In this document: positions 1 to 10,893 of the stretch, one piece after another
Position numbering within the stretch: position 1 is the stretch's first letter
Layout of the letters: each line of letters starts with the position of its first letter
Notes under the pieces: model-generated
Told to the model about the DNA's origin: nothing
Databases searched by the model: none
What the model saw: the letters and a program-made list of their open reading frames with translations, nothing else
Position numbers and translations under genes: made by a program
Origin: Drosophila miranda
Taxonomy: Eukaryota; Arthropoda; Insecta; Diptera; Drosophilidae
Assembly (NCBI RefSeq): GCF_003369915.1
Contig: NC_046676.1
Coordinates: 16,412,001 to 16,476,000 of the forward strand
DNA: 64,000 bases
Reading direction: 5' to 3'

Positions 1-2197
1 GCAAAAGTTGCGCAGAGCAACAAGCCGGCAACCGTTGTCGTAGCCAGGATGCCAAAGGACAAAGCAAAGGCAACGCCGGCAGCGGAAAAGCGACCAACTT
101 AGCCCCAGCTTAGTGACTTTTCCCCGTCGGGCGGGAAGGGGTGGTGGAGGGGGGGAGCGTGGGAGACACTGTTAAGGAGCCCCAGCATGTGGCCAAAGTC
201 ATTTGCCAGAACAAGTGAAAAATGCCGCTCAGAAACCAATGAACTTTGTGCGGGGAGGGCCCGGGGTCGGGGCGGAAGCGACAGGGCGGCCATTTTGTTA
301 GACAACAGTGTCGGCCATTTTGCAAATAAGACGGAACGGGTGGGGAGGGGAAGAGACTGCCACATCATGTGTCAAATTAAAGCCCCAACGAAATGATGTA
401 TGGCGAGGCAGAGGTAAATTTCCCAGGTGACCACGCCCCGTAAAACCCATTTGATTGCCGCAATTAAATGCGGGGGCTACGGATTTCCATTTCCAGTGCC
501 AGTAGCGGTACCACACCCAGGACTCCGAATTCCCTATTGACTTGTGCCCTCGTCGTGGCGGTCATGCAAACTACTCGTTTGTATTCGCTTAAACTCGAAT
601 GGTCTTTGGGGCTTGTGCTCGTACCCGTGTGGCGAATAAAATTGACCAGCAATCAACTCTTTTACGGCCCCGACTTGTTGCCGTAGAACCCACCAACCAT
701 ACAGCTGTACCTTCAGGTGCAACCAAGATACATATCGATGCATATAGATACTCTCTTGAGTACGCTCTTCTGCTTCCTCGGAACCGCCTTCGATATCTGG
801 AAAGTGGTATATCTTTTGAGCTTTCTGTTGAAATCTACAGAGACTCTGATTCCGCCTGGAATCAAGTCCAGCGCCATTATGATGGCTATCTTTTCGTCCT
901 TCTACGAAGGTGATTACCTTCTTGGGCTGGATCTCTTGTGTCTTCAATCGCGCTGGAAGGCTGGAAGGATGGAGATATTGAAGGCTTCTAGCCCACAAAG
1001 AAGCCTATTGGGTCCTGAGGGACGTCGGCATAAATATCAGATCAGACATATAGATGTCTAAGAACTATAGATTGATGCAAATCCAAGGATGACTGACTGC
1101 AAACCGTCTTTGATGTGTTCTCAGAGAGCAGTCTTTCAGCCTAGGCAGGCTTGACTGTACAGCGCCTGCCTCCAGCCAAGTTAATGACCGATAGCCTGCC
1201 CGACTGCCTGGCGACACTCTGACCGGACAGTCGTCGTAGTTTCTGTGTCTGTGGCTGTATCTGTGTGTCTTTGTCGCTTTAATTAAAACATCACGTAGGA
1301 ACACACACACCGCACACCGCACGCCGCACACTCGCGTGCTGCTTCGCTCGTGAGGCATTGGGCGGCAAACTATGTAAAGGGGGTCTCTCTATATCTAGTC
1401 TCTGGTAAGCCGCTTAAGTTGCCCCTTCCACACATACGTTTAGGCTTCCCTTTGCCTTTGCCTTTGCCTTCCCCCTTCCGAATCGTGTGTCGCGTAATTA
1501 TGCTAAAGCCCTGCCCCGCCCCGCCCCCGCCTGCCTGCCCCGACAATCTTATCGCTGGGAGATCAGAGAGCCCCTCCGAAGGCCTGCAAATTGATTTATA
1601 ATTTCCATTTCCATTGGCAGCTGCTCTTTGACACAGTTTTGATACAGTTATCAGCAGCGGCTATCGTCGTCGCTTCGGGGTGGCGGCAGCAGGTACAGCT
1701 TTTGTACCGCCCCAAAATGTTGCATATCCATCAGTGTGTGTGTGTGGTACCCACATCATATCTTATCGGGCCTGTAATCGAACACTCTTTATCGATTTCC
1801 ATGTAACAAAATGAATGTTCAGTTAGTGGAGGGGGGAGTGGGAGGGAGGCCTGTTAACATAAAAGAAATTGAGGTTATGTTATGCACAAATCGAGGTTAT
1901 GCATGTGTACATATATATGTATGTGTTTGTGGACACTCGAGTACCCTGCATGAACCCTGCACTCGTTCCTTTTTGGACACTCTTCGAAATAACTTCCTTT
2001 AATCTTTCTTTTTGGATTATTAGAAATCAGTTTTCTCCCAATTTCGTAGAACCATTCACTGGGTGGCAGGGGCAGAGGCTGTGGCAAAGGCGGCAGAGGG
2101 ATGCCCAGGCCCCATTGTATCTATGTTTCTATGGACAACAAGTCCTTCAGTAATTAGGGATTATTTCCACTTATCGCTCGCATGTTTTGAGTAAAAA

Positions 2198-2310
2198 TAA
2201 GTGTAAACTTATGAAAAAAAAAAATAATAAAAAAAAATAAGAGAAATATAAAGATCTAAATTTATATTTCTCTTGTTTTTTATTTATTTATCTTCATAAG
2301 TTTACACTTT
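2198..2310. repeat. AT-rich palindrome (hairpin-forming inverted repeat)
   Basis: A 15-bp perfect outer arm at 2201-2215 (GTGTAAACTTATGAA) is repeated inverted at 2293-2307. Inside it, an A-rich tract pairs with a T-rich tract, then 2241-2252 (GAGAAATATAAA) pairs with 2261-2272. The loop is about 8 bases. The whole forms a roughly 50-bp stem with small bulges. It could be a degenerate foldback MITE or simply a hairpin; no target-site duplication is evident. Confidence 0.75.
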
Positions 2311-4250
2311 TGTTTATTGTGTAGAGAGTTATTTACTTCAATCTAATAAATATCATTAAATATTTTTAAAGAAACTTTTTGTTTTATTACTTTTTTAAAT
2401 TGTAATTATTTATTCTACTATTTTGATTTATTTGTTCTATTATTTTGATTTTTTTAATATAATTTTATTTTTTAACTTTAAAGTAAAATTGATTGATTAA
2501 TTCGTTGTGCTCGAAACTATGGAACTGCCACGAATACACTCGTGGGAGTGATACGGTGGACTCATTAAGGGTTTTTTTTTTTACTTTTGAATTGAAATCT
2601 ACAAAATATAGTCCCAATTTCGCAGCATTTACTTATCCCCCGTTTACGCTTCCTTTATTTGCAGGTAAATGTTCGATCCATTCCGAAGGTTAATCGTTGA
2701 TTGATTATTTCTGATTTTCTCCAACGGCAACGGCAACGCTTGGGTAATCTGCGAGTCGAGTTAACTGGAGCCTTTCTTGTATTTTCCAAGCAATTTTCCA
2801 TTTAATCTGCACTCGAACAGCAGCTGCCACATCCTCCCTCCTCATCGGTGGCAGGCACGAACTCATTGAAAGCGACGCGTCATAAACTGGCGAAGGCTTA
2901 AAGGCTCTCTGTTCAATGGCTTTTCCAGGGAAAAAGTACGAGACAAAAGCCAAGACTCGAAGGCGGGGAAACTGGGAAAAAGGGGAGAGGAGCGGCTCAA
3001 TAAGCTGCTGCACATTGATTGAAATCGAAGACGAAGCCCGACAAAAGAGTGAACCAGAATGACATAACTGCAATTGCACGATGATGAATAGCGATGGTAA
3101 TGGAGAGGATGATACATACTCCCCTCCCCACCCCCCTATATATATACACGGAATGGGCAACAGTTGCGGCAGAGAAATGCTGGGACCCTGGGCCCTAAGC
3201 CAAGGAACGGCGGCAACAAATTGAATAAAAGATGAAGTTTGTCGAGGCACGAGGCAAGAGAGGCAGCTGCATTCCTGGAAGACCCCCTCCTCGCTTCCTC
3301 TGGGAGACTGGCAGATGACTGCGTGGCTTGATAAAACTTTAATTATGTTGAGGAGCACGCGTATCCATGGCCTCTAAGGAGCTCACTTCTAAGCCACTCA
3401 CTCTCCTGCGGCAAAGGAGTTGGCTCTGGCTCTGGCTCTGGCTCCTTGAGATGTTGTTTGCCCAAAAACTCGAGCGTTTATTACATGGCTAAAGCATTAT
3501 TAAGGCCGGAGGCAGTTTAAAAGGCTGCAAATTTGTAGACTGTAGAGCGGCTACCTTGCAACGTCTGCGGCACCACCAGCAGAGATTCGGCTTCTCGCTC
3601 AATTTGTATGCAGAGCAGAGCAGAGCAGAGTCTTTGTTCCCGCCACAGGCCTTGGGGCATCTTCTGGCAGGCAACAACACGGAATGATTTATTCTCCTAC
3701 ATATCCCACATCTACTCTATGACACTTTGCGGCCTCAACACGCAAACTATTCTGGAACAAAAAAAGCAGGGAAGGAAAGAAAAGAAAAGAAATCTCTTTC
3801 TGTTCTGCATAATAAAATTTGATTATCGGATTGTTGTAGACAGCTTTATGCTGCAGACATGCTGGTACACGATCTGGGGTATCCGCCTGTAATTTGAGCA
3901 CTTCATTGTGAGGACAATGCCAGGAGGAGGACATCAGGAGTAGTATCTGCTCCAAGAAAAGGAACCTTTTGTTTGGGCATCTTTGGCGGAACGAAAGGAG
4001 TTCTGTCCTGGGATTGCGAGGCAGAACCCATAAATTAACAGCCAAACCGCAATGCCTCAATGACAAAACAAAGGGGGAAAGACAGACACAGAAGGTGGAA
4101 GGTGGAAGGGCACACAAGTGGAGTCTCCCTTGCGGGTTTTTGGGGGCAGGTCAGGGCCCTTACCAAGTAGGACACAAATCCTTGCCCATGGCCATTAGGT
4201 GTTCGATGGCTGCTTGTAATTAGCATAATTGAAATGTTTATGGGGTGGGG

Positions 4251-4276
4251 CATGCGGCGGGGGCATGCGGCGGGGG
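4251..4276. repeat. Tandem duplication of a 13-bp G-rich unit
   Basis: Two exact copies of CATGCGGCGGGGG lie head to tail. Confidence 0.8.
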
Positions 4277-4619
4277 CACTAAAGTCATCAAAGTGGATTG
4301 CCTTTTGGGCGTGGCCAATCGAAATGCCCAACTCGTAGCGAGGAAAAAACAGAATCGGAATCAGAATCAAAGCTCAGGGCAGGCCCCAAGTCCATCCCCT
4401 GCCTCAATGTCCATTGATGTTTTCACTTGAATGCGACAATTTCCATGAAAATGGCAGACAGGCAGGCAAAGGGAGGCGCTATATATATCCTGCACGGAGT
4501 GGGTCGCAGCCACTTCCTGGAAGCTGTGGGTGGAGTAGCAAGTGCTTTTGGCTCTGCCACCTAATGGCCGGGCAGACGTTTATAATTATATTTGTGCAGG
4601 CTGTATACTCTCCTATCTG

Positions 4620-4641
4620 TCTGTGTGTGTGTGTGTGTGTG
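4620..4641. repeat. (TG)n microsatellite
   Basis: About ten uninterrupted TG units followed by a G-rich run. Likely length-polymorphic. Confidence 0.9.
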
Positions 4642-5637
4642 GGAGGGGGGGGATTGGCGAGATTGCGGCTTAGACTTCATCCTGGTGCTTTTTGAATTTA
4701 AATCCGTCCCATCCTGTGGCCCGTCTGCCGCCCCGCCCCGCCACTCTACATAAAAGGTTTTCACGCCCAGGAGGGGCATTTTCCTCTGCTCTCTCTGTCT
4801 CTCTCTCTCTGTCTGGCCATTTTGCGGCTTCGTTAGTGGCAAAAGAAAAAGAAAAAGTGTCGCATAAGGTGTTAATCAAGCCAACGAAAGTGACAATCGA
4901 TCGACGCCACGAGGGGGCGCGGGGGTGGTGGGGGGACAGCGCCAAAAGTGCCGGAATGGAGCGATGCGGACCGGAGCTCATTGAGTGGCAGGTAAAAGGT
5001 GTTTTCTTGAATCCAATTTGGTGGCAGAGCATTTCAACATTCATCGTTAAAATCGTTAAATTGAATAAAGGGTATGGCCATGGGAGAAGGATTTAGAGCT
5101 TCTCTATATCCCCCGTCGTAGGTCGTAGATCGTAAGTCACTCGCCAATTAAATATTCATACGATTTTCGCTGCCTTCTTTTTCTGCCCCCACAAATACTC
5201 CTGAGGGGGCGGGGGGTGGCAGCACCAGAGGGGGGTTGGGAGGGACACGCACAAGGCAGGCGGCAGCTTGAGGAGTGCGGGGCAGTGCGCCAGAATGGGG
5301 CAAAGGGAAAAGAGGTCACGCTGGAGTCGTTTTCGATGCAGTTTCCGTTTCGCGTTGCAAAATTTTTATTTATTTTTCTTTTCTCTTTGCATACATTTGC
5401 GTTTTTCCCTCTTATTTTGTGGCCAGGGGGTGGAGGGCCCAACCAAACGGAAAATCAACATTGGCAAGCCAATCGATGGCGAGGGGGAGGGGGAGGGGGA
5501 CCACAGCCAGGCTGTGGCTGTGGCTGTGGCTGCTGCTCCTCTGGGGTTCCTCCAACGCTCCGCGATGTGGCGATGTGGCGTGAGCGTGCGATGCAACATT
5601 TCGATAGTGGAGCGGTGGCAAGAGTCTCTTGGCCCGA

Positions 5638-5657
5638 ATGCAAATGCAAATGCAAAT
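5638..5657 (+). promoter_or_regulatory. Three overlapping POU octamer motifs
   Basis: ATGCAAAT, the classic POU-domain octamer, occurs at 5638-5645, 5644-5651 and 5650-5657 with a 6-bp period, and is followed by a partial fourth copy. POU factors such as Nubbin/Pdm and Vvl recognise this motif. The site lies in the presumed fra intron. Occupancy is inference; it may simply be a hexanucleotide microsatellite. Confidence 0.4.
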
Positions 5658-5996
5658 GCAGTCGAGCTGCTGCAAAGTCTTTAGATATTTCCATGACGAT
5701 TTTCGCTTAAAAATACATACCCTGGAATCATGAATGGTAATGAGGGGAGGTCTTAGCCGGTGAAGCATTATCCACACAATAATGGAACCAAGTTTGCCTT
5801 GGGAGTGCTCTAGAAATCAACAAATAGGTACGGCCACGGATAGGTTCTTTTTTTCAAGATTTTTCTCGGATTTTTCCTAGATTAAATTTTCTCTAAAAAT
5901 CACAAATTTTGTTTTCAAAAGCCGTTCCTATTATTTGTGCCATGACTGTTATAGGGAAGCAAGCAGTGCAGGGTGTATCCTGGTCTAGATAGCTCT

Positions 5997-6019
5997 CCTT
6001 CTCTCTCTCTCTCTCTCGC
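5997..6019. repeat. (CT)n microsatellite
   Basis: CT-rich run with GAGA-type sequence on the complementary strand. Confidence 0.85.
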
Positions 6020-7409
6020 TGCTTAACCCTTAGTCTGGCGGCTGTGCATAAATTTGGCCAGGCGATAAGCAGTCGGAGAGGAGGCTCCTCTGGCCTGGCC
6101 GCCTGCCCAGTTTAACCTTAAAAGGTGCCACCATTAGCTGCCTCTAATGGCCTGCTCCCCCCTCCCCCCCGCTACGCCCCTTCACCGATCGTGGCCCAAT
6201 GATATGCGAAATTTCTGTTGCTTTTCCTCTCATTTAAGATATTTTCTGGCTGGCTGGATGGCTCGTTTCAGTGGAAATTTCTGCCTAATTGTGCGCGTCT
6301 TTTGCGTGCCGCTGCAGCCTCCCCTCCTTTTAGGGAGTTTTCTCTGGCTTTTTTGGCCATATGGTAATTTGATTGGCTTTCCCGGCAACGCAATGGCATC
6401 GCAAATGTGAGTGCAATTAGCTCTTTATGCCATGGAGTGGTGCGGAGGGGAGAGCAGACCAAGTTGATCCAGTTTCGAAAAGCATTTTCCATCCATCCAG
6501 CGGCCACAATCTACGAGATGTGCCATGTTTACAATGTCTCTGTTTTTTTTTCTTGTGAACTGCTAATTTTGTATCGACTCCGTGTTGCATGTGGCAGCGA
6601 AAGAGACAACATTTGCATAGTAGACAACAAACTGTCGCCACTGGTGGCCCCCCCTTCCACCCTCCCCGCTCCTCCTCCTGCCCGGACGCACCGAGAAAAA
6701 TCGTAAAATATGCAAATTCATTGGAATATCATAAATATTCATGTATCTTGTATCTTGTATCTGCTACTCTCTTTTCTTGTCTCCAGCTTCTTTTCTTGTT
6801 GCATCGAAGCCTCCCACCGTTTTTTTTTTGTTGGTTTTTGTTTTTTCGTTTTTGAATTTGTTAATCTTTTGTAAATGGATGTTGCGTGACTCGACTCGAC
6901 CCAAAGACCGGCTGTAGGTCCGTTGTGGCAACAATTAAACTCAATTAAGGCATTTCTCTCATTGCGTTGCGTTGCGTCTTTCTTCCATTTAAAAGTTGGA
7001 ATTTCTACGAAAGCGAACGCGCACAAATCTGACTAAATTATAATTGTTTAATTTGATTCAATGAACGGCAATTGAGGCCCAAAAAACCCACAGAACAATT
7101 TCAGAATTTCCGAAACTTAATTCATATTCAATTCATTAAATTTTCGCTCTTAATAAAGCACTTTTTCGCTCTTTAAATGCAATATTTTTCGTGCATTTAT
7201 ATTTATTCTGTTCTTAAATTTTCATTTGCCTGCGAGTGGTTTTTTTTTTTGTTTAAAGAAATGGTGGGATGTGGGGATGGAATGGTGGGTGCACAGACGT
7301 GCATAATGCAAATATTGCAAAAAGGGGTTTGTACTTTTTTTGTTGTGACTCTTTTTGCCGCAGGAAACAAAGGAAACGAAGGCGAACGACAGTTTGGCAA
7401 ACAAAAAAA

Positions 7410-7428
7410 GGGGGGGGGGGGGTGGGGG
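7410..7428. repeat. Poly-G tract
   Basis: Thirteen G in a row, one T, then five G, directly after an A7 run. Prone to assembly and length error. Confidence 0.85.
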
Positions 7429-7846
7429 TTCCCAGTGGTAGTATTTACCAGCAGACGGCTAGAGAATGTTCTTACCTGCTGACGGGGCATATTAGATCCG
7501 TGCAACAGCCAGAAGAAAGCCCTAAAGTCGAGATATAGAGATATAGAGTCGAGATTCCAGTTTACTGCTGTTTTAAGAGCTTTTCCATCGTGATTTTCAA
7601 AAGAAAATTAGTTATAGCCGATATATTAATAAATTTTCTATGAGATTGGGTGATTTTTAAAAGCTTGAGTTTATTGCATTATTTTTTACAATTTTTTAAA
7701 AGAAAAATGATTGTATTTGAATTGAAGAGAATTATATTGTCCATCAGCTGGCAGAATTGGGATCGTATTATTATGATGGCCCGAAGGAGCCCTCTTCCTC
7801 GTCCAGTAAAGGCCGGATGGTGCTTCGTTGTTGGGAGGAGAGCAAC

Positions 7847-7867
7847 AGAGAGAGAGAGAGAGAGAGG
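7847..7867. repeat. (GA)n microsatellite
   Basis: About ten AG units; contains several GAGAG pentamers (GAGA-factor type). Confidence 0.85.
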
Positions 7868-8757
7868 ACTAACATTACGGGTCGTTTTTTAATGTTTAAA
7901 GGCTTAAAAATGTTCTTTAAAAATTATTCAAAAATAGTAAATGATCCAAAAATAAAATAAAGATATTTCTCAGTATTATTCGAGTTCTTTCCATAGCTGA
8001 AAACCGACTCCAATAATGGTTCAAAGACCACAAAAAGGATGAATGAAAGCACAGCCATAATTGGGGTCTGCTTTCATGAGGCCAAAAGCAAATTATATTT
8101 CCATAACAATAACCACTTGAATGCGAATCCTTTGTGTACAATTTGATGAATTATTGGTTTTATTTATTGGAGTCAATCGGATATCAGTGCGTGGTGGTCG
8201 CCATTCCACATTTTCATAATTAAAGCCAACCGATAGATAGCCAGAGAAGAAAGAGAGAGGAAGAGAGAAATAAAATCAATTGACACAATTTTTCGTATTT
8301 GGGAGCACAGATAACCTCATTGTATGCCCAACTCTCTCCTCTCTCCCCCCACCCCCCTGGTTCGTTCCCTTTTGGACTTTCGAAATTGGATCTATCTCTA
8401 GGCACCCCCTCCTCCCGCTCCCCCCCTGCTGTATCTCCCTCCCACCGGCAGATGCCAAAGAAGTGCACAATAAAAATCAATTCGAGCAATAAAGTTTTTA
8501 ATTGGATCCAGCTCCCTGCTGGCTCTCTGCTCTCCGCCCGAGGCCGGGCCATAAAATTCGAAATTGTTGCAAGAGATGTCTCCATTTAGAGCCAAACGCC
8601 AGCCTTAATAGCCAGAAATTCCTCTCTCTGGAGTAATTATGGAATATGTAAAAAAAAAAAAAAGAATAACCAACCCCGAAACAAAACCCAAAAAAAGTGA
8701 AGCTGCAAATGCGGGCTGTCTCTGGAATTGAAATGTATCCGTAATAATGCAGGTACC

Positions 8758-8790
8758 TCTCCCTCCCTCCCTCCCTCCCTCTCTCTCTTT
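8758..8790. repeat. (CCCT)n/(CT)n microsatellite
   Basis: CCCT tetranucleotide repeats grade into CT dinucleotides. Confidence 0.85.
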
Positions 8791-9470
8791 TATCTCTCTT
8801 CGACATTCTGTCGAAATCCAGCTGCAAATTGAAGTAGAACCTCCTTTGAGAAGGGAGAATGCCAAAAGAAAGTGCCGCGTCATGCACACGACATGTACAA
8901 TATTCTCTTTTGCAGCAAGGACGCAAGGACATTTATGTAGGGATATTCGGATCAATTGCTGGCCTTTTCTTGCCCTAACACATCCCAAAACCCGACTCTA
9001 AAAAGAGTGTAAAATGTTTGTAGAAATACAATTTTATCAAGTGGAATGCACGCCCACCTCCAGGGGAGGGGAGGGGGGCGAAAAAAGAGTTCTTTGCGTT
9101 CGGCTCCATCGGAGCACAGGAGCCGAAAGCAATAACCATAAAAGCCACACGTCTCGGGGCTCAAATGTTCGAAATACTACACATGCACTGAGAGAAAAAG
9201 GGGGGTACCATATTTAAAATCACATTTCCAAAAGGGGAATCCATTACGGCAGTTGTTTTCCATCCAGAACTGGAGGCGGGGGAGACCACTTCAATCATTC
9301 ACTCCCCTACTCACTCGCAGCAGGGCCTAATAGACTCCCGGCTGGACAGGAGCGGAGTGCATAGAAGCCCGAACTCCTGGCCCCTGGCGAGTGCACACGA
9401 TTCGCATAACTTTGGCTAAATGCCCGAGTGCGGGAATGGAAAACAAAGCGAATAAATTGCAGGCATACTT

Positions 9471-9515
9471 CTCCGCTCTCCACTCTCCGCTCTCCACTCT
9501 TCACTCTCCACTCTA
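9471..9515. repeat. CTCTCC-type minisatellite
   Basis: Imperfect tandem units of CTCCGCTCTCCA and CTCTTCA/CTCTCCA over about 45 bp. Strongly pyrimidine-biased on the + strand. Confidence 0.75.
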
Positions 9516-10652
9516 CGGGTATCCTCCACCCCGTCGGTCGGTTGGTCGGAGGTTCCTTCCGAGTTCACGTGCGGTCAATATGCGGAAAATGCGCTCGGGA
9601 ATGGGAATAGGAGGCGGCTCCTTCCCTCCGCAAAAGGATGCAGGTGCCGGAGACTGACTGCTGCCCAAAAGGATAGCTAAACCAGGATATAAACCGAATT
9701 GAATTCAAATGAGAATGCGTAATTCATGATTCAGGCCCAAATCCTTTGCACAGCTGGATAAATCTTGTAAATTAAGTCATCAACATTCTGGCTGCCTCTT
9801 CGAATGTCTGGGTCTGTTCCTGCTGCGACTGGCGACTGGCGATTCGATGCCTAATTAAGGCTGCTCAAATATACACATATACTCCTGTACATATATACAG
9901 AGAGAGATAGGGTATATGTGCCTTGGGAGCTGCAGCAGAGATGACAGGAATAAAGAGCTGGAAATGAGTATCAGAAGAAGGAGGAACGAATAATGGACGA
10001 GGAAAACCCCCAACCTAAAGTCAAGTTTGAGGAATTGGACAATCTCTAATGATTTAAACTCAAATCTCTCATAACTGGATGTTCTTTTATAGAACAAACA
10101 CGCGTCGTATCGATTCTAAACGGCAGATCGATCTCTGCGGTGGTTCTTTACTCTTTTGCTCACTCTCTTTCGAGTCTTATTTTACGCTCAGCACTACCGA
10201 GAGCGCTTTGAGGCCTTGTTTGATGGGAGACAGAGAAGAGCAAAATAAGAACCCAAAAGAGAGCGCGTGGCGAGAGCGGACCACCAACAAAGGGCGATAG
10301 CTTTTTACTTCTGGAATACATGCACTTGTTTAGTTTTTAATAATCTTCTGGCTTTTTTCGAGAGTTCTCTTTCCTAAGAGCCTTTCAAGCTAGTTTTCTT
10401 CTTTTATGGCTAAAAGTGTCGGCACTGCGAAGCGACTTGCAACCACCTCTCTGGGCCTCGCTGGGCTTCTTCTTTGTGAGCCAACAGTGAAGCATGTTAG
10501 CAGCTTATTCATCGGCAGGCCCAGGCGGCCTCCCTTGCGTCTCCCCTTTTACCTTTTCCCACCCCACCGCCAACCACCAGCCACCACCCACGAGCCGAGT
10601 CGGGGCCAAAGTGGAAATGCAAATATTTGCATGCCCTCGTGGCATCCCCCGC

Positions 10653-10687
10653 CCATCCATCCGTCCATCCATCCATCCATCCATCCA
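10653..10687. repeat. (CCAT)n microsatellite
   Basis: About eight CATC units with one interruption (CCGT), about 210 bp upstream of the first visible fra exon. Confidence 0.9.
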
Positions 10688-10893
10688 GTTGGCTTTTGCA
10701 GCACAGCATCAATTATTGAGGCGTGTTTACAAGTTGACAGATTGCAGGATGCCTGCCCTGTCCTACCCTGCCCTGCCTCAAGTGGCGGCCCCAGAGGCGT
10801 GTCCCCAGCCCAGACCCCAGACCCGTGCTCGCCCCCCATTCTATTTTCCTGATGAGCCAACCCCCCATTAATGTGTCTTTGTTGTTGTTGCAG

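Larger units (their letters stand above)
1..10893 (+). other. fra: Non-coding DNA, probable large first intron of frazzled
   Basis: I find no open frame with domain content or coding-like codon use here on either strand. The stretch ends in a strong polypyrimidine/CAG acceptor at 10891-10893 that opens the first visible fra exon. That exon begins with two bases of a split codon and lacks a signal peptide, so at least one coding exon (start and signal peptide) lies upstream of the window. The interval contains simple repeats, an AT-rich palindrome (2198-2310), a POU-octamer array (5638-5657) and many short homopolymers. A large, regulatory-rich first intron would suit a neural guidance receptor, but enhancers cannot be called from sequence alone. 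Confidence 0.7.

Noticed and set aside
2705..3358. 217-codon minus-strand frame in the fra intron
   Set aside because: Ser/Leu-rich with no domain or splice support; consistent with chance in a stop-poor stretch.
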